From assembly GCF_029978005.1 (NCBI RefSeq), contig NZ_JARKOZ010000056.1, positions 1-58,380 on the forward strand: a DNA stretch of 58,380 bases, given 5' to 3'. Numbering within the stretch: position 1 is the stretch's first letter; every line of letters begins with the position of its first letter. This document shows, piece after piece, positions 49,799-57,977 of the stretch. The notes under the pieces were generated by a model. It searched no databases, had not been told where the DNA came from, and worked only from the letters and a program-made list of their open reading frames with translations. The translations under genes and the position numbers were made by a program. The DNA comes from Solidesulfovibrio sp. (lineage in GTDB: Bacteria; Desulfobacterota; Desulfovibrionia; Desulfovibrionales; Desulfovibrionaceae).

Positions 49799-50118
49799 TG
49801 ATGACCGCCGCTCAGGTAGCCGAAAAGCTTGGCATGCACATCAACACGGTCTACAGGCTGAAGCGGAAGCTTGGAGGGGTCCAGCTTGTTGCCGGCGGAC
49901 GCCTGATGTTCTCTGAAAAACGGATAAACGAGATTCTGGAGCCATCCAATGCCCTATCCATTGAAGAACGGGAAGTGGAAAGCAACCCGTATGATAAACG
50001 GCAAGAGGAAGGAAAAAACGTGTGCAACAAAAAGGGAAGCTCTCACATGGGAAGCCGCCCAAACCGAGGAAGTATGGGACGCACGCCAGACGTGCATAAC
50101 GTGCTTGGAGTGGTGTAA
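49798..50118 (+). CDS. Excisionase/MerR-type HTH protein
   Basis: 106 residues; TGATG coupling. TAAQVAEKLGMHINTVYRLK then LVAGGRLMFSEKRINEILE is an excisionase-type winged HTH, complete by about residue 50. The remaining 55 residues are coded in the region that also encodes the integrase N-terminus in another frame, and read like a shadow. May be Xis, placed directly before int. Confidence 0.65.
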   Translation: MMTAAQVAEKLGMHINTVYRLKRKLGGVQLVAGGRLMFSEKRINEILEPSNALSIEEREVESNPYDKRQEEGKNVCNKKGSSHMGSRPNRGSMGRTPDVHNVLGVV

Positions 50119-50983
50119 CGCATACCTCTCCTATGCACAGGAGCGCTTTTCAAAAAAGACGTATGAAGAAAAACGCTTCGCCTTCCGCAACTTGATTCGC
50201 TTTGTCGAAAAAGACACTCCTGTCGAAGAAATACCCATGAAAAAAATCCTGGACGCTTTGCGAAACAGGGCCAAGTCCAGAAGCGGAAACGCGGCGAACA
50301 AGGACAGGAAGAACCTTGCAGCCGCATGGCATTGGGGAAGGAAGTACCTCGCCTTCAACGAGAAAAACCCGTTCTTGGCGGTTGACCGTTTTTCCCACGA
50401 TGAAAAGGGGCGTTACGTTCCGACGCCGGCCGATTTTGACAAGGCCATGGCAGCCGCTGGCCCTGAGGATCGCGTCTTCCTTCTTACGGCCCTCCATACC
50501 GGTGCGCGCCGCGGGGAGCTTTTTCGCCTGACGTGGCCGGACATCGACTTGGCGAATGGGACCATCCGGCTCGGGACACGTAAGACAGCCACCGGGGGAA
50601 TGGAGTATGCGGCCATCCCCATGACGCCGGAACTTCGGCAGGCCATGGCCGAGCACAGGAGGAAAGGCCCCCGCTCCATGACCGTCTTCACCACGGTTGA
50701 GGGAGACGACTTCACGAGCCGGCAGCATTACATGGCCAGGCTCTGCAAGCGGGCTTGCGTCAAGCCGTTCGGGTTCCACGCTATCCGGCATCTGTCAGCG
50801 GTAATGATGTACCATGCTGGCCAGCCGGTCAGCGTGATTCAAGCCATGCTCAGACACAAGAACGCGGGGACCACGGAACGATACCTGAAGAGGTTGGGCC
50901 TGGACCCTGAGAAGCTGCGCAAGGCGGTCGAGGCCGTCTTCTCGAAACCGCAGATTGACCATCTGTCTGAGGTAAAAAAATAG
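49949..50983 (+). CDS. int: Tyrosine-type site-specific integrase
   Basis: 344 residues. Arm-binding N-terminus (KNGKWKATRMINGKRKEKTC), core-binding domain about 50-150, and a catalytic domain with R187 (HTGARRGEL), K212, H277-x-x-R280 (FHAIRH), H303 and nucleophile Y312 (TTERYLK). All six catalytic positions are present. Lies 84 bases from attR, as usual. Its start lies inside the HTH gene in another frame. Confidence 0.93.
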   Translation: MPYPLKNGKWKATRMINGKRKEKTCATKREALTWEAAQTEEVWDARQTCITCLEWCNAYLSYAQERFSKKTYEEKRFAFRNLIRFVEKDTPVEEIPMKKILDALRNRAKSRSGNAANKDRKNLAAAWHWGRKYLAFNEKNPFLAVDRFSHDEKGRYVPTPADFDKAMAAAGPEDRVFLLTALHTGARRGELFRLTWPDIDLANGTIRLGTRKTATGGMEYAAIPMTPELRQAMAEHRRKGPRSMTVFTTVEGDDFTSRQHYMARLCKRACVKPFGFHAIRHLSAVMMYHAGQPVSVIQAMLRHKNAGTTERYLKRLGLDPEKLRKAVEAVFSKPQIDHLSEVKK

Positions 50984-51010
50984 CCCTCCCGGCTGCAACC
51001 TGGAGGGCTA
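50974..51010 (-). terminator. Terminator facing the tRNA operon
   Basis: TAGCCCTCC (50981-50989) pairs with GGAGGGCTA (51002-51010). On the minus strand it is followed by TTTTTTT. It would stop the leftward tRNA-Gln/Glu transcript before it runs antisense into int, and replaces the host terminator displaced 41 kb away. Confidence 0.8.
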
Positions 51011-51020
51011 TGGGAAGGTG

Positions 51021-51040
51021 ATTTACGGCGAAATTTACGG
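51021..51040 (+). promoter_or_regulatory. Candidate integrase arm-type sites, right arm
   Basis: ATTTACGG at 51021-51028 and at 51033-51040, 12-base period, matching the pair at 10081-10100 on the other side. Confidence 0.55.
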
Positions 51041-51066
51041 CGTCCGTAGATCAACCTTGGATTTGC

Positions 51067-51113
51067 TTGGCGTCCCCAAGGGGATTTGAACCCCTGTTAC
51101 CGGCGTGAAAGGC
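51067..51113 (-). other. attR core within tRNA-Glu
   Basis: 47 bases identical to 9940-9986. Here they form the 3' half of the intact tRNA-Glu. Confidence 0.95.
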
Positions 51114-51145
51114 CGATGTCCTGGACCAGGCTAGACGATGGGGAC
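51068..51145 (-). tRNA. tRNA-Glu (anticodon TTC)
   Basis: 78 bases including CCA. Acceptor GTCCCCA/TGGGGAC, anticodon loop CTTTCAC with TTC at 51109-51107, T-loop TTCAAAT. Function preserved by the phage, which supplies the 3' half from its att site. Confidence 0.96.
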
Positions 51146-51158
51146 GCAGATTGCAACT

Positions 51159-51232
51159 TGGCTGGGGGACTAGGATTCGAACCTAGGTTGATGGAGTCAG
51201 AGTCCATAGTCCTGCCGCTAGACGATCCCCCA
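51159..51232 (-). tRNA. tRNA-Gln (anticodon CTG)
   Basis: 74 bases including CCA. Acceptor TGGGGGA/TCCCCCA, anticodon loop CTCTGAC (CTG), T-loop TTCGAAT. Same operon as tRNA-Glu, 13 bases upstream. Confidence 0.96.
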
Positions 51233-51251
51233 GCAGGATCAAGAGCCAATC

Positions 51252-51280
51252 TCTTTACAGAAAATTCGGAGGACCGTCAA
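51252..51280 (-). promoter_or_regulatory. tRNA operon promoter
   Basis: On the minus strand TTGACG (51280-51275), 17 bases, TAAAGA (51257-51252), about 20 bases before the tRNA-Gln 5' end. Confidence 0.6.
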
Positions 51281-51298
51281 GAACTTTCTTGGCGGTCC
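51271..51298 (-). terminator. Hairpin after small Rho-N-like gene
   Basis: GGACCGTCAAG pairs with CTTGGCGGTCC (one wobble), loop AACTTT. Overlaps the -35 box of the tRNA promoter. Confidence 0.6.
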
Positions 51299-51304
51299 CG
51301 GAAA

Positions 51305-51652
51305 TCAGGACGCCTTGGCCAGACGCCGCGTCCGCTTCTTGAGCTTGTTGACCTGACGACGCAGAATTTCCTTCTGCTTGCGGCTGCCGTCGCCGGAAGC
51401 CTCGGCGCGCTTGGCGCGCAGTTCGCGCATCTTGCCCTTCATGGACAAAATCTTCGTCTTGTACGGAGAGACCTTCGGGCCTTCCTCGCCGCCGATGCCC
51501 AGCACTTCCTTGATCTGCACGAGCAGCTCTTCCTTGCCCAGGCCAGAAGCGCCCGTGATCTGCGGAATCTGCTTCAGCACCAGATCACGAAGTTCCTTGG
51601 CCGTCATCTTGTCCAGCGGCTTCTTCAGATCAAGCTGCAAACCTTCGCTCAT
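51305..51652 (-). CDS. Conserved hypothetical with Rho-N-like domain
   Basis: 115 residues, start 51652 with GGAGG upstream. MTAKELRDLVLKQIPQITGA then SGLGKEELLVQIKEVLG resembles the Rho N-terminal (SAP-like) helical domain. The C-terminus is a strongly basic coil (KILSMKGKMRELRAKRAEAS, LRRQVNKLKKRTRRLAK). Possibly nucleic-acid binding. Host gene. Confidence 0.65.
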   Translation of the reverse strand: MSEGLQLDLKKPLDKMTAKELRDLVLKQIPQITGASGLGKEELLVQIKEVLGIGGEEGPKVSPYKTKILSMKGKMRELRAKRAEASGDGSRKQKEILRRQVNKLKKRTRRLAKAS

Positions 51653-51696
51653 ATTCGCCTCCACGAGAAATGTATCGTTACGCCGTCTTCAGCCGC

Positions 51697-52191
51697 CTAG
51701 CCCGCCTTCTTGCGGCCGCCACGGCGAACCTTGCCGGACGGCTGCGGCCCGGCCTCGAAATACGCGACATACTTCGCATAGCAACGCCCGACCGGCGTCG
51801 CCGGATCGAACCTCCCCAACTGTCCGCCCAGATTCTCCGGCCTTTTCGCCGGCGGCGTGGAAAAACGGGGAGGCGCGGCCCGCAGCGCATCCAAGGAAAC
51901 TTGGTCTCCTAGCAAGTCGAACCGCACTCTGTCAAAGGCTTCGTGCCCCAACGCGGCATTGACCAGCGACAAAATTTCCGGCGCGGCGAAATGCATCTCC
52001 TGCATGACTACCGGGTCGTCCGCGCCAAGGAGCAGATCCCGGCGGCGATGCCCCAGCGGGCGCACCAATTCCGCCGTCTCCGGCCCCACGATCTCGGCCC
52101 AGCGCCGGCACACGGCCACGAAATCATGGCGGGCCGCCGCCTCCTTGCCGGAAACGAACCGGTCGATGGATTCGGACAGGCGGCGCAGCAT
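51697..52191 (-). CDS. DUF721 / DciA-like protein
   Basis: 164 residues. WAEIVGPETAELVRPLGHRR then LLLGADDPVVMQEMHFAAPE matches the KH-like DUF721 domain of DciA, which helps load the replicative helicase. The C-terminal 50 residues are basic and disordered. Follows metK. Confidence 0.75.
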   Translation of the reverse strand: MLRRLSESIDRFVSGKEAAARHDFVAVCRRWAEIVGPETAELVRPLGHRRRDLLLGADDPVVMQEMHFAAPEILSLVNAALGHEAFDRVRFDLLGDQVSLDALRAAPPRFSTPPAKRPENLGGQLGRFDPATPVGRCYAKYVAYFEAGPQPSGKVRRGGRKKAG

Positions 52192-52208
52192 GGGATGGGC
52201 TCGCGCCG

Positions 52209-52245
52209 GCCGGCGGCGTCCGGGGCGCGCCCGGACGCCGCCGGC
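52209..52245. terminator. 16-bp GC-rich hairpin between metK and DUF721 gene
   Basis: GCCGGCGGCGTCCGGG (52209-52224) pairs perfectly with CCCGGACGCCGCCGGC (52230-52245). No T-run, so it may attenuate or protect RNA ends rather than terminate. Confidence 0.55.
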
Positions 52246-52258
52246 GCGGCGAAGGGAA

Positions 52259-53428
52259 TTACAGCTTGAGCGCCGTCTTGATGTCGGCGGCGGCGTCGGT
52301 GCGTTCCCAGGTGAACTCGGGGCGCTCCCGGCCGAAGTGGCCGTAGCAGGAGGTCGGCTTGTAGATGGGGCGCTTGAGGTCCAGACGCTTGGAGATGTAA
52401 TAGGGGCGCAGATCGAAGACCTCGCGCACGGCCTTGGTCAGCTGCTCGTCGGGGATGTCGCTCGAACCCATGGAGGTGACCAGCACCGACAGGGGCTCGG
52501 CCACGCCGATGCAGTAGGCGATCTGGACTTCGCAACGGCTGGCCGCGCCGCTGGCCACCAGGTTTTTCGCCACGTACCGGGCCATGTACGCGCCCGAGCG
52601 GTCCACCTTGGACGGGTCCTTGCCCGAGAACGCGCCGCCGCCATGGTTGCCCATGCCGCCGTAGGTGTCCTGGATGATCTTGCGACCGGTCAGGCCGCAG
52701 TCGCCCATGGGACCGCCGATGACGAACCGGCCGGTGGTGTTGATGTAGACTTTGGTGTTCTTGTCCACCAGGGACTCGGGCAGGGTATGGAAGATGACTT
52801 CCTGGCGCACCGCGTCCACGAGGTCGGAGTAGGAAATGTTCTCGTCGTGCTGGCAGGCCACCACCACGTTGTCGATGCGCACCGGCTTGCCGTCGACGTA
52901 CTCCACGGCCACCTGCGTCTTGCCGTCGGGGCGCAGGAAGTCGAGGATCTTGTTCTTGCGCACATAGGAGAGCCGACGCGACAGCTTGTGGGCCCAGTAG
53001 ATGGGGGCGGGCATGAGGGTCTCGGTCTCGGTGCAGGCGAAGCCGAACATCATGCCCTGGTCGCCCGCGCCCTGCTCCTCGGGCTTCTCGCGGGAAACGC
53101 CCTGGGCGATGTCCACGGACTGTTTGTCCACCGAGGAGACGACGGCGCAGGTCTCCCAGTCGAAGCCCATGGCCGAGCTGTTGTAGCCGATCTCCTTGAC
53201 CGTCTCGCGCACGATGGAGGGGAAGTCGGCGTAGGCCTTGGTGGTGATCTCGCCGGCGATGAACGCCAGGCCGGTGGTGACCAGGGTCTCGCAAGCCACG
53301 TGGGCGTCGGGGTCCTGAGCCAGGATCGCGTCCAGGATGCCGTCGGAAATCTGATCGGCGACCTTGTCCGGGTGCCCTTCGGTCACGGATTCGGAACTGA
53401 ACAGGTACCGGCCCTTGGCATTGATCAT
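52259..53428 (-). CDS. metK: S-adenosylmethionine synthetase
   Basis: 389 residues, full length. Signatures: [53 protein letters not shown]. Makes SAM from methionine and ATP in the cytosol. GGAGG before the ATG lies inside the palindrome AGGATATCCT. Confidence 0.97.
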   Translation of the reverse strand: MINAKGRYLFSSESVTEGHPDKVADQISDGILDAILAQDPDAHVACETLVTTGLAFIAGEITTKAYADFPSIVRETVKEIGYNSSAMGFDWETCAVVSSVDKQSVDIAQGVSREKPEEQGAGDQGMMFGFACTETETLMPAPIYWAHKLSRRLSYVRKNKILDFLRPDGKTQVAVEYVDGKPVRIDNVVVACQHDENISYSDLVDAVRQEVIFHTLPESLVDKNTKVYINTTGRFVIGGPMGDCGLTGRKIIQDTYGGMGNHGGGAFSGKDPSKVDRSGAYMARYVAKNLVASGAASRCEVQIAYCIGVAEPLSVLVTSMGSSDIPDEQLTKAVREVFDLRPYYISKRLDLKRPIYKPTSCYGHFGRERPEFTWERTDAAADIKTALKL

Positions 53429-53510
53429 AAAGGATATCCTCCGTGTGCCAGCGGTCCGATCACGGCGGACATGGCGTTTTATTACAGTAAGACAGTAGAC
53501 GACGATTGAA

Positions 53511-53539
53511 ATTTAGTCCGATAGCCGGCGCGCCGTCAA
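53511..53539 (-). promoter_or_regulatory. Possible metK promoter
   Basis: On the minus strand TTGACG (53539-53534), 17 bases, CTAAAT (53516-53511). The 80-base leader shows no SAM riboswitch that I can recognise. Confidence 0.4.
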
Positions 53540-53572
53540 AAAGCAAGTTGCAAAGCCGCGACGCCATGCCGG

Positions 53573-54427
53573 CTATCCGGTGACGCCGGCCAGCCTGTTG
53601 TCGATCAGCCGCGCCCGGGAGAACTTCACCGCCGTGGCGAAAAGCGCCGGCCCGTCGATGACGTCCAGGGAATAAAGGCGCTGGGGATGCACGCAGGCAA
53701 GATAGTCCAGGGTCGCGGACGGCATTTCCCGGGCGAAATAGGCGGCGGTCTCCGCCAGCATGCGCCCGGCGTCCCTTTCCCCGGCCGCCACGCGCGCGGC
53801 GGCCAGGGCCAGTCCCTTATTGATGTGGGGGGCTTCGGCCCGCTCCTGCCGCGTCAGGTAGACGTTTCGCGAGGACAGGGCCAGGCCGTCGGCCTCGCGC
53901 ACGATGGGCGCGCCCACGATCTCCACGGGAAAGCCCAGATCGGCCGTCATGCGGCGCAGGATCGCCAACTGCTGCCAGTCCTTTTCCCCGAACACGGCCA
54001 GGCTCGGCTGGGCGAGCAGGAAAAGCTTGGACACCACGGTGCACACGCCCCGGAAGTGGGTCGGCCGCGAAGCGCCGCACAAATATCCCGCAAGCTCGGG
54101 CACCTCGACCCAGGTGGCCGCCTCGGGCGCGTACATGGCCTCGGGCGCGGGCGCGAACAGCACGTCCACGCCGGCCTCGCGCGCCAGGGCCGCGTCGCGG
54201 TCCAGGTCGCGGGGATAGGCGGCGAGGTCTTCGCCCGGTCCGAACTGGGTGGGGTTGACGAACACGCTCGCCACCACGCGCTCGGCGCGCTCCCGGGCCA
54301 GGCGCAAGAGGCTGGCGTGCCCGGCGTGCAGCGAGCCCATGGTGGGCACGAGTCCGGTCACGACGTCCCGGCGCAGCCAGTCGCGGCAGCGCGCACGCAA
54401 TTCCTGAGGGTCCTTGATGATGTCCAC
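53573..54427 (-). CDS. panC: Pantothenate synthetase
   Basis: 284 residues from GTG 54427 with GGGAGG upstream; an in-frame ATG further out is less likely. VPTMGSLHAGHASLLRLARE (nucleotide-binding HIGH-like motif), SVFVNPTQFGPGEDLAAYPR, FGEKDWQQLAILRRM and READGLALSSRNVYL are diagnostic. Joins pantoate and beta-alanine for CoA synthesis. Confidence 0.96.
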   Translation of the reverse strand: MDIIKDPQELRARCRDWLRRDVVTGLVPTMGSLHAGHASLLRLARERAERVVASVFVNPTQFGPGEDLAAYPRDLDRDAALAREAGVDVLFAPAPEAMYAPEAATWVEVPELAGYLCGASRPTHFRGVCTVVSKLFLLAQPSLAVFGEKDWQQLAILRRMTADLGFPVEIVGAPIVREADGLALSSRNVYLTRQERAEAPHINKGLALAAARVAAGERDAGRMLAETAAYFAREMPSATLDYLACVHPQRLYSLDVIDGPALFATAVKFSRARLIDNRLAGVTG

Positions 54428-54561
54428 GGCAAGCCTCCCGCAATTTCGCGGCCCTCTAATCCAAGCCGTGCCGACTGTAAAGTCGGCCATGACAAATACC
54501 GGGCGGACGCGTATGCACGGATGGCCGCGGGGCCGTAAACCATGCCCGCCTGGAGATCGCC

Positions 54562-55776
54562 ATGCTCTTCCGGTTCCTCATGCCGCTCCTTCTCGCCCTG
54601 GCCGCCGCGCTGCCCTCCGTGGCCGCGGCCGCGCCCAAGCAGGAACAGACCGAAACGCCGCCCGTCTTTTCCGCCAAGGCCCTCCTGCCGGAGAACATCC
54701 TGTCCGGCTCCAACTATTCCGTGGACGACAAGGTGGTCAACGACGGCTACATGAACACCTACGTCGTGCACACGCCCAAGGGCGACCTGCACGTGGAGTC
54801 CACCTCGCTCCTGTATGCCCGCATCAAGGAGATGCAGGCCGCCGCGGCCATGGACCAGGTCAACAAGGGCGCGGAGATCGGCAAGTCCATCGGCCAGTCC
54901 GGGGTCAACGCCGTCAAGGGCGTGTTCAACCTCATCACCAGCCCCGGCGAGACGCTGTCCAGCGTGGGCAAGTCCTTCTCCCGGGCCAGCGCCTCCTCCA
55001 AGGAACAGCGTCCCAGCGACGACAAGGGAACCGTGGGCGAACTGCTCGGCTACAACCGGGCCATGCGCGAATACGCCAAGGCCTACGGCGTGGACCCCTA
55101 CTCGAAAAACCCGGTCCTGCAGGAAAGCCTCAAGCGCCTGGCCGGGGCGGGCTTTTTCGGCTCGTTCACGGCCACGGCCGCCATCCCCGGCGGCGCGGCC
55201 CTGACCATGCTCTCCCGCACCGGCGCGCCCCAAAGCCCCGTGGACGTGAGCATCCCGCCCGAGGACCTGTTCGCGGCCAACCGCGAGCGCCTGAAATCCA
55301 TGGGAGCCACGTCCGACACGGCCGACATGCTCGTGGAAAACGTCCACTACACCCCCATCGAGCAGACCCGGCTCGTCCTGGCCCTGGATCGCATGCCCCA
55401 GACGGCGGACCGTACCATCTTCATCAATCTGAGCATCCTGGCCGACAACGACGACATCGCCTGGTTCCGCACCCGGCAGGCCGAGCTTTTTGCCAACGTA
55501 AGCGCCACCACGGACAAGCTGGCGCGCTTCGTCAAGGTCGGCAAGCACGTCGCCGCCATGACCGCCCAGGGCGGCCTGGTCCTGGTCTTTCCCCTGGACT
55601 ACCTGGCCTGGACCCCGACCATGGCCGACACCGCCCAGGCCATCGCCGCCTCCGCCGGCACGCTCAAGGCCAAGAGCAGGAAGCTCGTGGTCTCGGGCGA
55701 GGTGAGCCCGCTGGCGGCCACGAAGCTCAAGGCCGCCGGCTTCACGGTGGTGACGCTCCGCGAGGGCCTGCGATAA
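54562..55776 (+). CDS. Secreted hypothetical protein
   Basis: 404 residues. Signal peptide (LMPLLLALAAALPSVAAAA). Mature part: SGSNYSVDDKVVNDGYMNTY, an Ala-rich helical region (GAEIGKSIGQSGVNAVKGVF) and a C-terminal alpha/beta part (TRLVLALDRMPQTADRTIFI). No known domain. The neighbouring secreted proteins suggest an envelope role. Confidence 0.65.
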   Translation: MLFRFLMPLLLALAAALPSVAAAAPKQEQTETPPVFSAKALLPENILSGSNYSVDDKVVNDGYMNTYVVHTPKGDLHVESTSLLYARIKEMQAAAAMDQVNKGAEIGKSIGQSGVNAVKGVFNLITSPGETLSSVGKSFSRASASSKEQRPSDDKGTVGELLGYNRAMREYAKAYGVDPYSKNPVLQESLKRLAGAGFFGSFTATAAIPGGAALTMLSRTGAPQSPVDVSIPPEDLFAANRERLKSMGATSDTADMLVENVHYTPIEQTRLVLALDRMPQTADRTIFINLSILADNDDIAWFRTRQAELFANVSATTDKLARFVKVGKHVAAMTAQGGLVLVFPLDYLAWTPTMADTAQAIAASAGTLKAKSRKLVVSGEVSPLAATKLKAAGFTVVTLREGLR

Positions 55777-55832
55777 ACGATTCTCCATGAGGCGGCGCGA
55801 CCGCGCCCCTGGCCAAACGACCGGGAGACGCC

Positions 55833-56555
55833 ATGAACACCTGCTTTCATGCCCTGCTCTCGCGCATCGAGGAACGACTGGACGCCCTCGGCGATCCGGA
55901 GGTGCTCCAGGACGTCCTGGCCGACCTCGACGCGCCGCGCATGTCGCTGGAGACGCTGTGCCACATGCGCCTGTACGCCGAGACCCTGCCCCGGGCCGAG
56001 GACTGTCCGTTCACGCCGGCCCAGCGCCACCTGCACTTCCTGTGGGACGCCTTCGACAAGCTGCCGCTGTGCCTCGTCGTGCCCTTCGCCATCCCGTTTC
56101 GGCGGCTCATCGCCAAGCGGCTGTTCGGGGCCTGCGGCGAGGCCTTCACGGCCGAGGAAAACCTGCGCTTCAACTTCGGGCCGCTTCTGCGTGTGGGTTC
56201 GCGGGTGTTCGTCAACCGCAACGTCTACATCGACGCCAAGGGCGGCGTGAGCCTGGGCGACGGCGCGGCCATCGCCGAGGACGTGCGCATCTTCACCCAC
56301 ACCCACGGCGAGGCCTCGCACATCGAGCGCACCTATGCCCCGGTCGCGGTGGGCGAATACGCCAAGATCTATTCCGGCGCGGTGCTTCTGCCCGGCGTGA
56401 CCGTGGGCAGGCAGGCCATCGTGGCCGCCGGGGCGCTGGTCACCCACGACGTGCCGGACAACATGGTGGCCGCCGGCCGACCGGCCAAGGTGCTGCGCGA
56501 GCGGCGCACCGAGGGCCGCAGCGGCCCGGAGCTGGACCACATCTGGCTTTTCTGA
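55833..56555 (+). CDS. Hexapeptide-repeat acyltransferase
   Basis: 240 residues. The C-terminal left-handed beta-helix includes NRNVYIDAKGGVSLGDGAAI, the catalytic His region FTHTHGEASHIER, SGAVLLPGVTVGRQAIVAAG and VPDNMVAAGRPAKVL: a maltose/galactoside O-acetyltransferase type. The N-terminal 100 residues are helical and extra. Substrate unknown. Confidence 0.8.
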   Translation: MNTCFHALLSRIEERLDALGDPEVLQDVLADLDAPRMSLETLCHMRLYAETLPRAEDCPFTPAQRHLHFLWDAFDKLPLCLVVPFAIPFRRLIAKRLFGACGEAFTAEENLRFNFGPLLRVGSRVFVNRNVYIDAKGGVSLGDGAAIAEDVRIFTHTHGEASHIERTYAPVAVGEYAKIYSGAVLLPGVTVGRQAIVAAGALVTHDVPDNMVAAGRPAKVLRERRTEGRSGPELDHIWLF

Positions 56556-56577
56556 TCGGCGCGCCCTCCCCTTTCCC

Positions 56578-57414
56578 TCAGAAATTCCTTTCGTTGAAGG
56601 TGTCCAGGGCCGCCAGGCCCTTGCCCCGGGCCGTGAAGCGGCCCGAGGCCGGGTCGTGGCGGTAGGTTTCCCGCAGCGCCCCGGTCGGCAGCCCCGCCGG
56701 CCCCTTGCGGCAGCCCGGACCGGGCGAAAGCCGCACCACGGCCGTGACGTCCGGATAGACCGCTCCGGGACGCGGCGAGGTCTCCCAGTCCAGGCGCTCC
56801 TCGAAGGCCGCGTTGCACGCGCCCCGGACGCTCAGGGTCATCACCTGGGCGACGCGCCGCAGCCGGCTGGCCGTTACGTGGAAAAGGCCGGTGTCCAGGT
56901 AGCTTTGGTTGGAATTGAAGTGGTGGTTGCGGATGAAAAAGGCATGGTCCGGCCCGAGCGCCAGCAGCCGGCCGTCGGCGAGGTCGCAGTAAACGTCCGT
57001 GCCCACGCTGGCCACGTCCGCGGGGACGTCGGCGTCGCCCGGAAAGATGGCCAGCACGGCCGCGCCGCCGCCGGGATTTTCGGTCTCGGCCGCCAGGCTC
57101 CACAAGACGACCAGGTTCGCCTGCCCGTCGCCGCGCACGGCCAGGGCCTCGGCCCCGGTCAGGCGCGCCCCGGCCGGCAGGGTGAAGCGCTCCTTCGTCC
57201 CGGGTTGGCGCAGCACCTGGTCCCTGGTCGTGACCAAGGCGCCGTCTTCCTCGGCGATCCCCGGAAAAACCGCACGGACCAGGGCCAGGAAGGTGCGGCC
57301 GTCCCCGGGCAGGACCGGGTCGTCGAAACGGGAGGCGTCCACGGCCCCGGCCAGGCCCGGCAGGGTCAGCGACAAGGCCGCCCACAGCAGCAGCGATCGC
57401 ACGATCCGTCCCAT
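56578..57414 (-). CDS. Secreted hypothetical protein
   Basis: 278 residues. Signal peptide (RSLLLWAALSLTLPGLAGA). Mature part begins FDDPVLPGDGRTFLALVRAV and has FFIRNHHFNSNQSYLDTGLF. No family recognised. Co-directional with the next small secreted gene upstream (27-base gap). Confidence 0.65.
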   Translation of the reverse strand: MGRIVRSLLLWAALSLTLPGLAGAVDASRFDDPVLPGDGRTFLALVRAVFPGIAEEDGALVTTRDQVLRQPGTKERFTLPAGARLTGAEALAVRGDGQANLVVLWSLAAETENPGGGAAVLAIFPGDADVPADVASVGTDVYCDLADGRLLALGPDHAFFIRNHHFNSNQSYLDTGLFHVTASRLRRVAQVMTLSVRGACNAAFEERLDWETSPRPGAVYPDVTAVVRLSPGPGCRKGPAGLPTGALRETYRHDPASGRFTARGKGLAALDTFNERNF

Positions 57415-57441
57415 GTCAGGCCTCCTTCGCCGCCGCGCTTT

Positions 57442-57969
57442 TCACTCGGCCCCGGCCCCGAGGAAGAGGCGCGTCACGCGGCCTTCGGCCAAGGAAAACA
57501 CCAGGCCGCCGTAGATGGAACCCACGAGGAAGGTCCGGCCCGGCGCGGACAGTCCGTCCTCGTCCTTGAAACGGCCGTAGGCGGCCGCCACCGCCGCCTC
57601 GTCCGCCCCGACGCCGACGCCCCGGGAGGTGACCAGCCGGCACGGAGCCGTGGCCGTGACCGCAGCCACGGTCTTGGGCCCGCTCCGGCGCGGGCCGGAC
57701 ATCTTGATCGTCAGGCCGCAGTCGGGCAGACGCCATTCCTGCACGTATTCGCCCGTGGCCCCTTCGAGGCGCTCCCTGCCGACGACCGGACGGCAAGGCA
57801 GGTTCCTGGCCGCGTCCCGCGCCGCCATGCCCAGGCGCAACGGACCCAGGCGTTCGGCGCGCATGTCGTAGACGGAGCGCCCGCGCTGCGCTTGCGCCCG
57901 AACAGGCGCGGCCAGGCAGCCGCAGATCAGGACCAGCACGGCCAGGGGCAAGAGAAAACGGTTCGCCAT
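57442..57969 (-). CDS. Secreted hypothetical protein
   Basis: 175 residues from ATG 57969 (AGGAGG upstream). Signal MANRFLLPLAVLVLICGCLA; the C-G-C-L region could be a lipobox variant, cleavage more likely at VRAQA. Mature: LGPLRLGMAARDAARNLPCR. Unknown family. Confidence 0.6.
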   Translation of the reverse strand: MANRFLLPLAVLVLICGCLAAPVRAQAQRGRSVYDMRAERLGPLRLGMAARDAARNLPCRPVVGRERLEGATGEYVQEWRLPDCGLTIKMSGPRRSGPKTVAAVTATAPCRLVTSRGVGVGADEAAVAAAYGRFKDEDGLSAPGRTFLVGSIYGGLVFSLAEGRVTRLFLGAGAE

Positions 57970-57977
57970 GGAACCTC

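Larger units (their letters stand above)
9940..51113. mobile_element. BPP-1-like podoviral prophage integrated in tRNA-Glu
   Basis: Bounded by a perfect 47-bp direct repeat taken from the 3' half of tRNA-Glu. It contains integrase, repressor/Cro pair, replication, recombination, lysis, terminase, portal, capsid and tail genes, all apparently full length. Capsid and cement genes resemble Bordetella phage BPP-1, and tail genes resemble T7-type tail tubular and internal virion proteins; the virion is therefore predicted to be a short-tailed podovirus. Nothing essential for lytic growth looks broken. The DGR reverse transcriptase expected beside the template repeat is missing. Confidence 0.93.

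Noticed and set aside
52008-53509. Long open frames on both strands over metK
   Set aside because: Shadow frames of a highly conserved gene in GC-rich DNA; translations are Arg/Gly/Ala/His-rich without protein character.
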